From the NCBI GenBank assembly GCA_029204225.1, contig CM055098.1, forward strand, positions 19,377,303 through 19,441,302: a stretch of 64,000 nt of DNA. The letters run 5' to 3'. Positions 23,969 to 37,205 of this stretch are shown piece by piece; position 1 is the first letter of the stretch; each line of letters starts with the position of its first letter. The notes beneath the pieces are model-generated. The model had not been told where the DNA came from and ran no database searches. It saw only the letters and a list, made by a program, of their open reading frames with translations. The stretch is from Diphasiastrum complanatum. Taxonomy: Eukaryota > Streptophyta > Lycopodiopsida > Lycopodiales > Lycopodiaceae. A program made the position numbers and the translations under genes.

Positions 23969-24053
23969 AGCGAGCGACAGAGAGAGACAGAGAGAGGAGA
24001 GCGAGGGAGGGAGAGAGAAGAGTGTGCGAGCGCGAGAGGGAGGCAGCGCAGCT
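23921..24053 (+). promoter_or_regulatory. Core promoter and GA-rich leader of the DUF538 gene
   Basis: A TATA-like stretch caatatattataata at 23921-23935 sits immediately upstream of a purine-rich (GA)n leader (23935-24050). The leader has no ATG before 24054. GA/CT-rich leaders are common in plant genes. The transcription start is not determinable here. Confidence 0.45.
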
Positions 24054-24464
24054 ATGGCGGAGAAGGCAGGGAAGGAGATCTACCATGGTCACGACATCTG
24101 CCTCAAGAAGTCCATAGAATTGCTGGAAGAGTTCGGGCTTCCTGGCGGTCTGCTCCCTCTGGACAACATCGAGGAGTGCGGGGTGGATCGGGAGTCGGGG
24201 TTGATCTGGATCAAAGCAAAAAAGCGCGTCGATCACTATTTTAAGAAAGCAGGGAGAACGGTGATCTATGGAACGGAGATCCGGGCCACCATCCAGAAGA
24301 ATCATCTCAGAAATCTGACGGGTGTGAGGGCGAAGGAGTATTTCCTTTCCATTCCTATTGGAGAGATCTTGGTGGATGAGCCATCCAGTGGCAAGATCCA
24401 CTTCAAGACCTTCGGTGGAATAAGCAAATCGTTTCCAGTTGAGGCTTTTGCTGTTGGAGAGTGA
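24054..24464 (+). CDS. DUF538 family protein (complete, intronless)
   Basis: An intronless frame of 136 residues starting at the first ATG after a GA-rich leader (context gctATGGCG). It reads EIYHGHDICLKKSIELLEEF, GLPGGLLPLDNIEECG, WIKAKKRVDHYFKKAG, LTGVRAKE and ends FKTFGGISKSFPVEAFAVGE; these are the ordered motifs of the plant DUF538 family. There is no signal peptide, so it belongs to the cytosolic-type members (SVB-like) rather than the secreted ones. Family members are linked to trichome growth and stress, but the biochemical role is unsettled. The frame is intact with normal composition; it is the only complete host gene in the window. The 3' flank has been duplicated (see findings). 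Confidence 0.9.
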   Translation: MAEKAGKEIYHGHDICLKKSIELLEEFGLPGGLLPLDNIEECGVDRESGLIWIKAKKRVDHYFKKAGRTVIYGTEIRATIQKNHLRNLTGVRAKEYFLSIPIGEILVDEPSSGKIHFKTFGGISKSFPVEAFAVGE

Positions 24465-24521
24465 ATGCGGAGCCACCCATGATGATTATGTTTATGTAAA
24501 GAACTTCTGCTTGAAACTACG

Positions 24522-25290
24522 GCATAGTCTGACTATAAGTCTCATTGGTAGTTTTCTTTTGATTAAGGTCCATATGATAGAGCATAGTCTGACTATAAGT
24601 CCCAGTTATTCAGATCCACATGGTATATGTGTACCAGTCTAGCCTCGTGGGCTTCGACTCTGTATTAAACAGAGTTATTCTAGTATGGGATTCTCTTATC
24701 GGATGTACTTTCTCAGCAATTTAATTCGGCTCTTTTTTCCTGATTTATCTCACTTGTGTGCAAAAATATAGCGTATTGCGAGCTCGGGTTTACCAATTTA
24801 TGGGGAATTCCGAATGTATAATCTTAAAAGGATATGGGATTAATTTTCCTTTACAATGGACTCCTAGATATACTAAATGGATGATGATGTGGATCTGCTC
24901 ATGGATAGTCTGACTATAAGTCTCTCCTTTGATTAAAATCCATATGTTGTGTGTACCGGTCTCGCCTTTTGGGCTTGGATTTTGACTTTGAAAAAGAAAC
25001 GAAGTTGTTTTGTTGTACGCTTCTGTGATATGATGTACTTTTTCAGAAGTCTTTCATGGGTTTACTGGATTTTCAGGTTCGCATATCAGAATCACAGAAT
25101 ATGATGGGCTCTACGCTGTCTCTATCGGGCTCTTATTTTCCTGGCTTATCTTGCTTGTATGCAGAAATATAGCGTAATGCCAGTGTAGGTTTGTCAATCC
25201 ATGGGGAAATATATGATTTTTAATGGGATACGAGTGATTTGCCTTTTGAACGCTCTTCCAGAGATACTGAATGGATGACTTGGAAACAAA
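24522..25290. repeat. Degenerate tandem duplication of the DUF538 3' flank
   Basis: 24522-24893 and 24902-25290 share ordered blocks: ATAGTCTGACTATAAGTC, GATTAARRTCCATATG, GTGTACCRGTCT, GGGCTTSGA, TTATCTYRCTTGTRTGCARA and ACTRAATGGATGA. The odd palindrome ATAGTC-T-GACTAT occurs three times (24524, 24584, 24905). A 33-bp tandem copy of GGATGAYKTGGAAACAAAAA follows at about 25272-25335. Confidence 0.75.
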
Positions 25291-25335
25291 AAAGTAAAAT
25301 ACTAAATGGATGACGTGGAAACAAAAAAGTAAACA

Positions 25336-25951
25336 GTCATTTTGCTTTTACAGTAATGTCAGCCAGGAATCGTTCAGCTCCAGAGAGTGGGGAAAGTCAA
25401 TTTGAGATAGAGAGGTTTTTAGTTTGGAATATTATGTAATTTTTTCAAAGCAAATTGCTTTGTAACTTATAACTGTTCAAGGGGTTGTGCTGTATGAAGC
25501 CCACTTATCTCTGTTTGCCAAACTTGGAAGCATGAAAGCACTGCCAAGATACTGAATGCATCCTAAAGTTATAGACCTGCAATGGGAGAAAATTTTGATA
25601 TGAGCTTGAGTGGCTTCTTATAAGCACCTATGGAAGTTTACTTGCATACTGTCCAAGTAATATAAATGCTTCGGGTTTAGGGTTTTTTTCTACTATGAAA
25701 ACGTCCTTCCAGGTCAGAGTCAACCACCTGAGCTATTCTTATTTGCTATACTTCGGCAGTTTGTTTTGCAGACCGTTTGCACTGACTTGTAGAGAATCAA
25801 AAACTGGTCTGGAACTGAATTTCTGTCTCATTTGACTACACATGCACATGTTTTTTGTATTTGACATATTTGAAAGGCTCAACAAGCTTTTACAATTTGT
25901 GAAAAGTACAGTACTAAGGATTATAAATGGATCTTTGAATTATCCACAAGG
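25336..25951. other. Intergenic sequence
   Basis: No coding, RNA or element signal recognised. Confidence 0.35.
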
Positions 25952-27896
25952 TGATTGTATGCTTCTTAAACAATCTATCAGAAACTAGTCATCATAAAAC
26001 AAGATCTAGTTTAGCAGCTTGATAGGAAACAAGTAGAGACAATCAAAGCATTGATCAATTAGTATAATCCAACTCCACACGTGTGGAAATAAGGCTGTAG
26101 TACGGCTTGTAGACAGTGTTTACAAAGTGCCAAAGCTGGGTTTCATTGGAAAAATAGAGTAATCACCATACAATGAGAGGAAACTCGAGTTTCTCCTTGA
26201 GGCTCCAAAAAGTTTCTATTTACTCACTATGGAGAGAGGGAATACATAGCAAATTCGATTTCCTTCTTGAAGTTAGGTGGATTTCCAGCATGTAATAAGG
26301 AAGTTAACTCACTCTCCTTGACCTAAAATGAAACCCTAGTCTATTTCCTAGAGTTATGCTTGGTAGGTAGCTAGTTGGTCAAATTTTCACCTCAAACTTA
26401 GGTGTAGGTCCTATAAAGTAGGGATGACCACCAAATAGACATAACCAACTCTCTTGACTTGAACTAACCTACATTAGGATGGGTTTTCCATGTGGCATCA
26501 TGGCCTCACATGTGTGGGACCCACTTGTGTACACAATTTACACTATTCTACATGGTTTTTGATCAAGCTAGATTTGCCAATTTTTGGCAATTCTCCACAC
26601 TCCTCCTCAAATTTAGCTTGATCTATTTACAACTCTCTTGATAGATGAATGAAAGCTTTAAGAAGTGTCTAAAAAATCCAGCTACAAACAAGGAACTTTT
26701 AAGACTCCAATAGAGAATGATGTCCATGAAGGATCTTTCACCACCTCTTAAAGGATCCCTTACAAGATGTTCCACAAATGTGTCTATATACATGTAGCAC
26801 ACTTCAAAAACTATACATCATGCCAAGCCATGGATTCCAAGGCATTTTGTGCACTTGAAGATACATCAATTAAACTATTATACATAGTGTTGCCAAAGAC
26901 AACTTGCCTTGCTTGATCCATATGATTGAGCCTTGATGGCTCCATCTTGATACTCAAGATTCTTCTTGGAGTCCTCGGGTCTTGAGCTTGATCCTCCACT
27001 TGACTTGACTCCAAAACATCAATGAATTGAATAAGGTGGTGATCCAAAGGTTCTTCTTCAAGTTTACAAATCTTCCACTCTTGAAATATCACATTTCCAC
27101 CATTGACAAATTCTTTGGTGAAAAACAAGTAGATTCTACAATCTCTACTTGAAGAGCAAAACACTACCATTATTCCTATCATTGAAATAGGATAATCTTT
27201 GGTCCTTACATTGGAATGATCATGCACAAAGCATGTGGACCTCCACAAGAGTGATTGGATGCTTGCTTAACAATCTATCAAAAAACTAGACACAAAAAAG
27301 TTGATCTAGATTGGCAGTTTGACAAACAACAAGCATTAACAATCAAAAGCATTGATCAACATTGAAATTCGAGCCCACACGTGTGTACTAAAGTCTGTAG
27401 TACGGCCTTCAATCTGAGAAACAAGTAGAAATTGATTTGATTTCATTTGGATCACAAAAACTCAATGTACATGGTGAACTAGCTTAAGATTGCCAATGAG
27501 CTCCAAAAATTTTCTATCTTCTCATTATGGAGAGAGGGAATACATAGCAAATTCGATTTTCTTCTTGAAGTTAGGTGAATTTCCAGCATGTAATAAGGAA
27601 GTTAACTCACTCTCCTTGACCTAAAATGAAACCCTAGTCTATTTCCTAGAGTTATGCTTGGTAAGTAGCTAGTCGGTCAAATTTTCACCTTAAACTTAGG
27701 TGTAGGTCCTATAAAGTAGGGATGACCACCAAATAGACATGACCAACTCTCTTGACTTGAACTAACTTACTTAGGATGGGTTTTCCATGTGGCATCATGG
27801 CCTCACATGTGTGGGACCCACTTGTGTACACAATTTACACTATTTTACATGGTTTTTGATCAAGCTAGATTTGCCAATTTTTGGCAATTCTTCACA
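25952..27896 (-). mobile_element. Collapsed Ty1/copia element with two LTRs and about 0.65 kb interior
   Basis: LTRs 25952-26599 (648 bp) and 27252-27896 (645 bp) are direct repeats. On the minus strand each starts TGTGRAGAATTGCC and ends near CCAATCA. A purine tract (GAGGAGGAGTG) abuts the left LTR, setting the minus orientation. The interior is only 652 bp and encodes a fragment of the copia region between integrase and RT. No PBS is evident and flanking 5-mers do not match, so outer boundaries are approximate. Confidence 0.8.
26811..27248 (-). pseudogene. Copia polyprotein fragment (post-integrase region)
   Basis: A 145-codon minus-strand frame. SSSRDCRIYLFFTKEFVNGG then NVIFQEW corresponds to the copia motif in which a capsule of K/YRIY...TK precedes SRDVIFDE, between integrase and RT. 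The rest is the acidic linker. Both pol cores are missing. Confidence 0.7.
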
Positions 27897-30032
27897 AATT
27901 AATCATGTAGGCATCTTTATGTAGAAAGATGCTGAGCTGTGAACCTCAATTGTGTGCACATGTTCCCTTTGTCTCGTATGGACCTTATGGAACCATTTCT
28001 TTCAAAAATTTGAATTGAATCTAGATTTGATTCTAGAGGAGTTGCGACTCTGTGACTATGCTTTCTATGTTTTTTTTGTTTTTCTATATCACAGCTCCAC
28101 TAATGCGATTGTTCTTACAGGGAAGTTGAAAGCACCAAAGTATTTGTAGCTAGTTCCTAATGTCTGGAGTAATTTCGGTGTTTATTCTGTATTTCTACCG
28201 GCTTCCTAAAGTCTATTGTAGCAACGTACTTCTTTTTCTGAACCGACAATCGATAGTGTGTCCCCCACTCGACTTTTAGAAAGATATTGTCTGTCATCAA
28301 AATTGTGAGCCTTACTTCAATGCTGTAGGATCATCATATAGTCCATGTTCCTGGAGATGGGCGGTGCTACACTTCTCTCTAGATATCCTTGTTGAAACCA
28401 TTTGAGTTACAGCAATGCGGCCCATTTTTTGGATAGGAAAAAAGGCTTGACAGTAAAATACTGAATTGCACATCTAGTGACAATTTTCGTAAGCAGTATA
28501 GCATCGCCACTGTTAGTTGGAGTTGGTTTTTCTATTGGTGGGCATCACCAGGAGGCTTGACAAAAAACCTAGCATTAAAGCCTTAAGATGGAGACAATCA
28601 ACTTAGCTTGAAGATATTTTGAAAAAGATAAGCCACCACCATTGCTTTGATAAGCTTCATATATTCAAAGTGTTTCATTTAAACTCAGCTTTTCTGCATA
28701 AGGTCTCAAGTTTGTTTGTCGTCTTAACCTCAAAAGACGTACCAGTATCTTGGAAAACATGAAAGTGGTACCTTTCTCTATACTTAGATTAAATTGGTGG
28801 CTGTACAGATTAACAAGAATTTTTTTTGCGAGTGTGACCATGATGAATGTCCTGTGCTGCTAAGTTTTACAGCAGAACCAAAGGGGCTTCATGAGGCTTT
28901 ATGCAAGCATTAAGAAAAGAGTTTGGTGATCAGAGTTGTCTGCTATGGCACACTGCTGCAATAGCTAAACCCAGCTTATCCAACTGGTTAAGCGTATTTT
29001 CACCCTCAATATCAAGCATATGTTTATAACAAACGGAGAGAATTGTGTCATTGGCCCTCATTGGAAGTAAAAGTGAATGTTATGAGGCTTGTATGAAGTG
29101 TGAAGAGACCTGCTGTACGTCACGGAATGATTCAGTCAATTACACACAAGTTACAGTTCTGTAGAACGTCCTACATATTGTGCAGGTTAACACAATCATA
29201 GTAGCGTAATGTACCTGCTTTTACCAACTTTCGTAAGCACAATTTCTGTTCTTACTTTTAAGGACGTGAAAGTCAATTTGTACCAGCCTTTAGACTAATC
29301 TTCCAACTTAAAACAGATACACGTACCTTCAAATTTCCACTTTTGAGTCTTATTTCAAAGATGGCCAAGCAAATATTAGTTTGAAAGTAAAGTAATTTAA
29401 ACTTGAAAGTTCACCATAGAGCAATTAAGTGAATTAAATCAAAGGAATATCAAAAGTTTAAGCGATTAGTTAAACAAGAATTTTGGTATACACAAAGGCA
29501 TTGCAACAATCTTTTGAATAAAAGAATTTGATTGTGTAAGATTGGATGCAATGCAATTAACTATTTTCAACTCCTTTGTTGTCTTGGAACTATGACATAA
29601 TTGTTGGTATTTTCATTTCTACCTCAAAGATTAAACTTTGATTCAAATGCATGCATGATATGACAAAAATAATAAAGATATATGAATTGATTTTGTGAAG
29701 GCAGCTAGATAATTTTTATTTGATTATGCCTTTTGGTGATGATGTTGGTGCATAAGGCACATTGCAAGAAGAAGATTTTTTTTTAACTGTTATTAATGGT
29801 TTGCATATGAAATTGCATCTAAAGAAATGAAAGAAGAATAGACATGCATGAAAGAAAAGACAGACTGGATACTTTGTTAGTTAAGACTTGCATATATATT
29901 CTTGCGAAAAAGTCTTTAGCAATGTTCCGCATGAACTTCACTGACATACTTGAACACAGAGTTTTGCCTTTTGCCAAAAATAATGCGTTCCTGAACGAGA
30001 AGGTACCCATAACTTTTCACATTTTCTTTTGA

Positions 30033-30035
<3 letters not shown>
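27897..30035. other. Intergenic sequence with one weak exon candidate
   Basis: No transposon domain recognised. At about 29918-30002 (+) a stretch reads MFRMNFTDILEHRVLPFAKN between a TTTAG acceptor-like site and AGAAG/GTACCC. It could be an isolated exon, but no partner exon is found. Confidence 0.3.

Positions 30036-30094
<59 letters not shown>
30036..30094. repeat. (CT)n microsatellite
   Basis: About 29 uninterrupted CT units. Confidence 0.95.
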
Positions 30095-30097
<3 letters not shown>

Positions 30098-31020
30098 CCC
30101 GGATCTTTGGTGCCATATGTGTACTCTGATGAGAGATGAAGCTGAGCATGAGTTTTAGAAGCTATTGAAGAAACACTGAAATTTCTGGAGAAAAGTGGTT
30201 GCCATCCATATTCATTGGGCTACTGATTTCCATCCCTGCTGACTATGGAAGAGCTTGTGCTACAAAAATCCAAACAATGACAGTTTATGTTCATGCCTTA
30301 ATGTTTTTGAGGGATCCAGTCACTCCAATCGTCTGCATTTCTAAGTAGCAAGCAATAAAGCAACTGCCCAATTGCAGTACAGACGTGTAGCAGCAACAAA
30401 CGATCAAACATTGCATAAAAATCAAAATACAACTGAAACTGAGAATGCTTCTTGGTTTCCAAGGGGAGCTGGAACCTGAGACCAAAGAAACTTTGGATTT
30501 CATACCATTAATGGATTGCTCTAAAATCGTCTTCAGTAGCAAAGTTTGACACTCTGATCTATAGATTAGTTGGTTGTCTCAAGATGTGCTTATGTTATGG
30601 GATAATTGCACAATCCACGTGTCATGTAATCTCTTCAACCATAAAAACCCTAAAAACCATGTAATTGCCTCAACCATAAAGCCAGACTTGGACAAATCAA
30701 AACTTAAGAATCTTATTTTCTCCATCCTTGCCTACATTTTTCTCTCTTTTGTTTGAGTAACAATGACAAATTGGGGTTTTTTGTAAGGCTCATCCAAATC
30801 AAACCTATACACTCTAGAAGAAAATAAAGGCGAATCTGAATGCAACCTTAAATAGTTAAACTATCAAGTTAATGTAATTCTACAACATCTTTTGTTTTAG
30901 GATGCTATCGTTTAAATAATGCACAATGCTCTTTTCATGAGTTAAGAAATAATATAATAAGGCTATTTTTTGAGGAGTGTAAAAAAATGCAAAAAATAGC
31001 TTGATGAAGGCCAAAATAAG
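30095..31020. other. Intergenic sequence
   Basis: Short frames only; nothing recognisable. Confidence 0.35.
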
Positions 31021-31039
31021 TATGTACAGAATGCCATTC

Positions 31040-31493
31040 CACACGTGTGGAGCCCGTTCCCACGTGTGAGGCATAGGCTTAATGTAGCTTGGATTGGACC
31101 ACAACACGTTCAGCAAATATCTTTTGAGGAGGTTTAGGAATGATCATTTGGCACCCTCACACGTGTGAGATCTGACTCAAACCAGCTTGGGCTCAGCCAT
31201 TATTTATATGCCCTTTGGGACCTCATTTTGATTAATGCAAAATTGGAGAGTTGGAGATTTTGTGATTTCTAGCTTCAAGCTCTTGTAGGTTGTTCTTATG
31301 CATGCATTTCTTCAAGTACAATATGCATTGATTATCATTTGTGGTCTCAGGCTGTGGTTCACACGTGTGAACCTTCTTTCATCATTTACAATTTGTTTTA
31401 GATTACTTCGGATTACATATAGAGATTGTGTCATTTCTAGCTTTGTAAACTGGTAGAAATGAAAATAGTGATGCCATCAATCTATCACGTGTG
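31040..31493. promoter_or_regulatory. Cluster of CACACGTGTG palindromes
   Basis: Full palindromes at 31040-31049, 31158-31167 and 31360-31369, plus half-extended CACGTGTG at 31061 and 31486. Each contains the G-box/ABRE core CACGTG. There is no adjacent gene within 1 kb, so a promoter role is uncertain. The last two lie in a duplicated segment of about 125 bp (31356-31481 and 31482-31610). Confidence 0.4.
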
Positions 31494-31956
31494 AACCCTC
31501 TTATGATCATTTACACTTTGTTTTAGATTGCTCTCGAGTACATGTCAATATTGTGTCATTTCTAGCTTTGTAAATTTAAAGAAATGAAAATAGTAATGCA
31601 ATCAATCTATCTTGTGAATTGCATGAATCCATTTATGGTCCTAAACATCATAAATTTCACACTAAGAACTCCTAAATTAGAGGAGCACATGGTGGATAAT
31701 ATAACCATGGCTTGATGGGACCTAGTATGGCACACAATGGTTGGGGAAGAGCTCCAACAAGAAGCTCTACATTTGTGATGGTAATCTAGATTGCTTGCTT
31801 GCTTGCTTTCATGGAGGAGATGAGCATAAGTACACCATATTCACATATTGTACAAAATTTGTCGTGCTTTCTTACAAGTCATTATAATTGTTGTTTCTTT
31901 TGTAACCGATGAAAATTGAACATTAAGCCTCCTTCAACCACCCTACACCATAGACT

Positions 31957-32263
<307 letters not shown>

Positions 32264-32840
32264 ATTTGCATATTTGCAAAGGTGATCATCATTGGCTAAT
32301 GTGTCCAAAGCTTGACACTAACTATCAAAATTTTGGTGTTGAGACCTATGCAATATTTAAAAAGTTAAATTTCATTCCATTGACATTTTAAAATTTTAAT
32401 AAACAAGAAACATCATCACATTTGTCATGGTGGAAAACGTGAATTCCAATACTATATTATATTTGGGACAACCATCTTTTCTTACTCTGAATTTGGATTT
32501 ATTCCTTGAAATACCCCCTATGGAAATTCCACCAAGAAGAACAATTGACCATCCTATTAGTTTAATTCCTTCAATTTATCTACTTTCTTGAATCAAATAG
32601 CTAACAATTATATAGTAGACCGAAACAATAGTTATCATTTCGCAAAGTTGTAGTTAGTTATCCACTTATGAGTGTAAAGTTGAATATAAAATCAATATCT
32701 TTAAATTATTCAGGAATCTCCTATCATATCTATTGAGATCAATATTGGTTTTGTAAAAATGCCAACGTGGGAGACACTACAATCAATTAGTGTCGACAGT
32801 TATATATACATATTATGATTCAAAAAGACACCTTCGAGAG

Positions 32841-34790
32841 TGTTACAACTCCCTTAGATCTCTTATTGCCTTCAAGGTTGGCACACACCCCATAGCAGTG
32901 ACGACGCATCGTATCCACCCCTCCGTAGGGTCACTGCCGACCCACCCCCATGCACAAGAGTTATCGACACCATCATGCCCAGTGAAGCTTTCGACGATAA
33001 CTAGCGTCCCATACCACCAACCATCAACCTCGGCTCCTTAGCATACATCTCCTAGCTTGGAGATACATCTTGGCTACTGCACATGCTCTTCATCCACCAA
33101 CTCCCGAATAGACTGAGTGAATGGAAAAAGGGAAGTCCCACCACTATATAGGCATAGCATAGTGGTCCTATCAAGCACGGTCCCACCGGCAACACGTGAC
33201 CACCTAGGATGGTGACATGTGGCACTAAAACATGTCGATAATGCCAAACTACGTCATGCCCCTTGCGAGGCTGCCACTAAAGGGCGTATCATTATGGTAC
33301 GTAACAGTTCCTTTCTCATAAAAACTTCCTATGATGGGAGAAGACCAATAAATCTACGTTTAGAGTCGCCCTCCGTGTCTTCATCATCTGACTTACCTTT
33401 CCAACGAATTAGATGTTCAAAAACAAATGATTTCTCAATTGATGACGTCAAATATCCATGATCCTATCAAGCTCATGGGGTACAAAGGCAATCAAATTCT
33501 CCAACAACACTAGAACATTTCCTTTCCACCAAGTCGTTCCTTTTAACGGTTCACGTGGAATGCAGGATGAACCACAGTTTCAGAGAGAAGATCTAGTCGA
33601 TAAGCGAACCGATTAATCTTGTTTACAATCTTGAAAGGACCTCTATATCATGGAGACAACTTGGGGCATTTTCCCATTTGAAGGACCTCGGAATTTTTTG
33701 GGATTCTAAGATACACCCAATCACCAATTTCAAATTTTTGAGGAGAGCGGCTTCAAAATTGAGCTCGATCTAAATGCTTTCCTTAGCCACTTGCAAGATT
33801 TCCTACATATTCTGCAAGAAATCAACTATAGCTTATACCTTGAGACCTTTAAGTTCAATGGAGACGTCCGAACGAGGTTGTACGTCATACAAGCCTACAT
33901 AAAAGGACTCAATCTGATGGCAGAATGCCTCATACTACACCATGTCCTGGTGCATGTCCTTCTTCTCCCCAATAAAAAATTATGGGGTAAACATCGGGTT
34001 CAAGAGGTCTTGACGAGATTGTGGCTCGGGGCAAGGTTATTTCAAAAATAAACTCTAAGTTAAAAAAACAAATAGTAATATATACTTTGTAAGCAAACTT
34101 CTTTCAAACTAAGGTTTGAAGTAATTTATAAAGTATCATTTTATCTAAATAAAACCACGGAAGCTTCAAAGTTATTAGGCTTAAAGGTTTTAAAAAGAAA
34201 AGGCATTGCTGGAAAAGAACAAACAATGAAATTTCTAGCAACAACCATAACCAATTTAAGAATCCTCTCGAAACAAAGGTTATAAAAAAATATTTTCAGC
34301 CTCATTCCACAAGGAACTAATAAACGGAAAAAGCAACAAGAGAACATTTGCACCTAATAAAGGAATCGACAACTTTAATACCAAATGTTACAACTCCCTT
34401 AGATCTCCGATTGCCTTGAAGGTAGATGCACGTCCCATACTAGTGACGACACACCGTATCCACCCATCCGTAGGGTCACTGTCAACCCACCCTCATGCAC
34501 TAGAGTTACCGATACCCTTTGACGATAACTTATATCCCATACTGCCAACCATCGCCCTCGACTCTCCTTAGCATACATCTCTTGGCTTGGAGATACATCC
34601 TACGAAACAGACAAGCATCACCACTATATAGGCATAGCATAGCGGGTCTCATCACGCATGGTCTCGCCGGAGACATGTGACCACCTATGATGCATGGCAC
34701 TAAAACATGTCGATAATGCTAGACATGCATCCTTCCCCTTGCAAGGCCGTCATTGAAACATGTCCATTATATATAGCAAATAATTCCTCA
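32841..34790 (-). mobile_element. Collapsed Ty3/gypsy element with two LTR-like ends
   Basis: Two direct repeats of about 400 bp begin TGTTACAACTCCCTTAGATC at 32841 and 34386. Next to the inner start of the right copy, the minus strand reads TTTGGTATTAAAG, a decayed tRNA-Met PBS. Between the repeats (about 33530-33790) the minus strand encodes the gypsy integrase C-terminal segment: EIGDWVYLRIPKN, PKLSP, YRGPFKIVNKINRFAYRLDL and VVHPAFHV (GPY/F domain). Several stops interrupt it. Gag, protease and RT are gone. Confidence 0.78.
33530..33790 (-). pseudogene. Gypsy integrase C-terminal (GPY/F) fragment
   Basis: The minus-strand translation carries RGPFKIVNKINRFAYRLDL followed by VVHPAFHV, which mark the end of gypsy pol. 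In-frame stops replace residues before RGPF and after FHVNR. Confidence 0.8.
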
Positions 34791-35535
<745 letters not shown>

Positions 35536-35705
35536 TCAAGGGTCCACCCTTTTCCAATACTTTAGACCATGAATAGATAAGACTATGAGCCTCCCTAGGC
35601 ATCTATGGATGTGCTAAAAGTGTGGGAAAGTTCAAATGAGCAACAAGAAATCGCCCTCCAAAAATAGGCCTCCAAATTTAAGTTACAATTGACTAGGTTG
35701 TTTCA

Positions 35706-35706
35706 C

Positions 35707-35741
<35 letters not shown>

Positions 35742-35760
35742 CTTGGGGGGGGGGGGCGGG
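35706..35760. repeat. (GT)n(GC)n(G)n tract
   Basis: Alternating purine-pyrimidine GT/GC run followed by a G run; potentially Z-DNA-prone. Confidence 0.9.
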
Positions 35761-36360
35761 CACGTGAGAGAGATCATGGACTGCTAAAGTCGCAATAGCA
35801 AAATTCAATTTCTATGAAGCAAAAATGCAATTATGTGAGATACAATTGATCCTAGAAAAGATGTGCATCTAAAAGTTCTGCACCAAAGAAATACCATCGG
35901 GACATTAGATCCTTGAAAGACAAACTTTATAAAACGTACTAGATAATCCATCCAACCGTGTCTAGAAATGTCCCCTTTGCCAATTTCAACCTGAAATGCA
36001 GTTAGTTAAAATATCTTTTGATTTATGCCACTCAACCAAAAAAAGTTGCACCATCTCCATGTGCAGTACACAAAAGTTGCACCATATGAGTATTTTACGA
36101 TTTTGAGCATTTCAATGGAATGTAGCAGATTACTAGGATTATGAGTTTAGATGTACCAAGTATGTGCTCAATGAATGTTAAGTAGTTGCACATCCCATAG
36201 CTTCTATATGTTTGAAATACCATTTCAGAAACACCTACTTCCAATTAAGTTAGAACTCGAAAATTGAACTACTTGGGAAATTTTGATATTTATTGACATT
36301 TGAATTTTCATCTTCATAACTCCTAGGCCTTGGTGTTTAAAGTATATCTACGATCCAGTA
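35761..36360. other. Intergenic sequence
   Basis: No gene or element recognised. Confidence 0.35.
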
Positions 36361-36516
36361 TGTAAAGGTTTCTTTGAATAATGGATCATCTTGGAGAGAT
36401 GATAGGTAGTAGGCAGGATCAAGAGCAAGCCAATCAACTGTAAAGGTTTCTTTGAATAATGGATCATCTTGGAGAGATGATAGGTAGTAGGCAGGATCAA
36501 GAGCAAGCCAATCAAC
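36361..36516. repeat. Perfect 78-bp tandem duplication
   Basis: Units 36361-36438 and 36439-36516 are identical. The period is a multiple of three, and the minus-strand frame reads WLALDPAYYLSSLQDDPLF in each unit without a stop. Identity suggests a recent event. I see no convincing splice sites, so coding status is open. Confidence 0.93.
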
Positions 36517-37205
36517 TGTCAATCAACAGCCAATATTTTGGATTATGGTAAAAGATAATTGAAGTTGCAGTTTGTTGCTTAGTTGTAGAAGGGGCCAGAT
36601 TATGATTGAGGCATATATCCAACATTTTCTCAATTGTCTACGTTGATAAGATGATTTATTTATCCGTGGTATCAGATCAAGTTGCCATTTGTTTCCTGTT
36701 ATCAATTTAGCTTGTGAGAATACAAAATATTTGTGCTGTATTCATTCGCTACAATATGAAACGACAGCAACAGGCTATTTATTTGTGAACCATGTTTAGA
36801 TCCAATTACTTGCTCCAAACTTGGTCGCACATTCATTACAACCCTCTGCTCAATATTAGAAATAAATTTGATCTTAAAAGTTTAGCCAAAAAACCAATGA
36901 TGCTCAAATATGGGGGAATTCTTGTTTGATCATGATGCGCAGTAGCTTTCACATTGCTACTTGATTAACGAAAAAAAGTCATGCTGAGTAATTATTTAGT
37001 CCAATGTCGCAAACACAATTTTTGATATAGGTCAACATTTATTTGATGTAGAAATCAAAATATTGACTATGCACTTACATGTCTACACATGTAGAGAAAC
37101 AAAATGCCAGAAGCCTGCAATTCCCTCCATATATAAAACCTAAAGGATCAAATGGTCGACATGTTCAGCTTCTTCCTCAACTGAGATTCAAACCTTAATC
37201 ATATA
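36517..37205. other. Intergenic sequence
   Basis: No gene or element recognised. Confidence 0.35.

Noticed and set aside
33219-33461. 80-codon plus-strand frame as a gene
   Set aside because: It lies in the LTR-like repeat of the collapsed gypsy element and has no recognisable domain.
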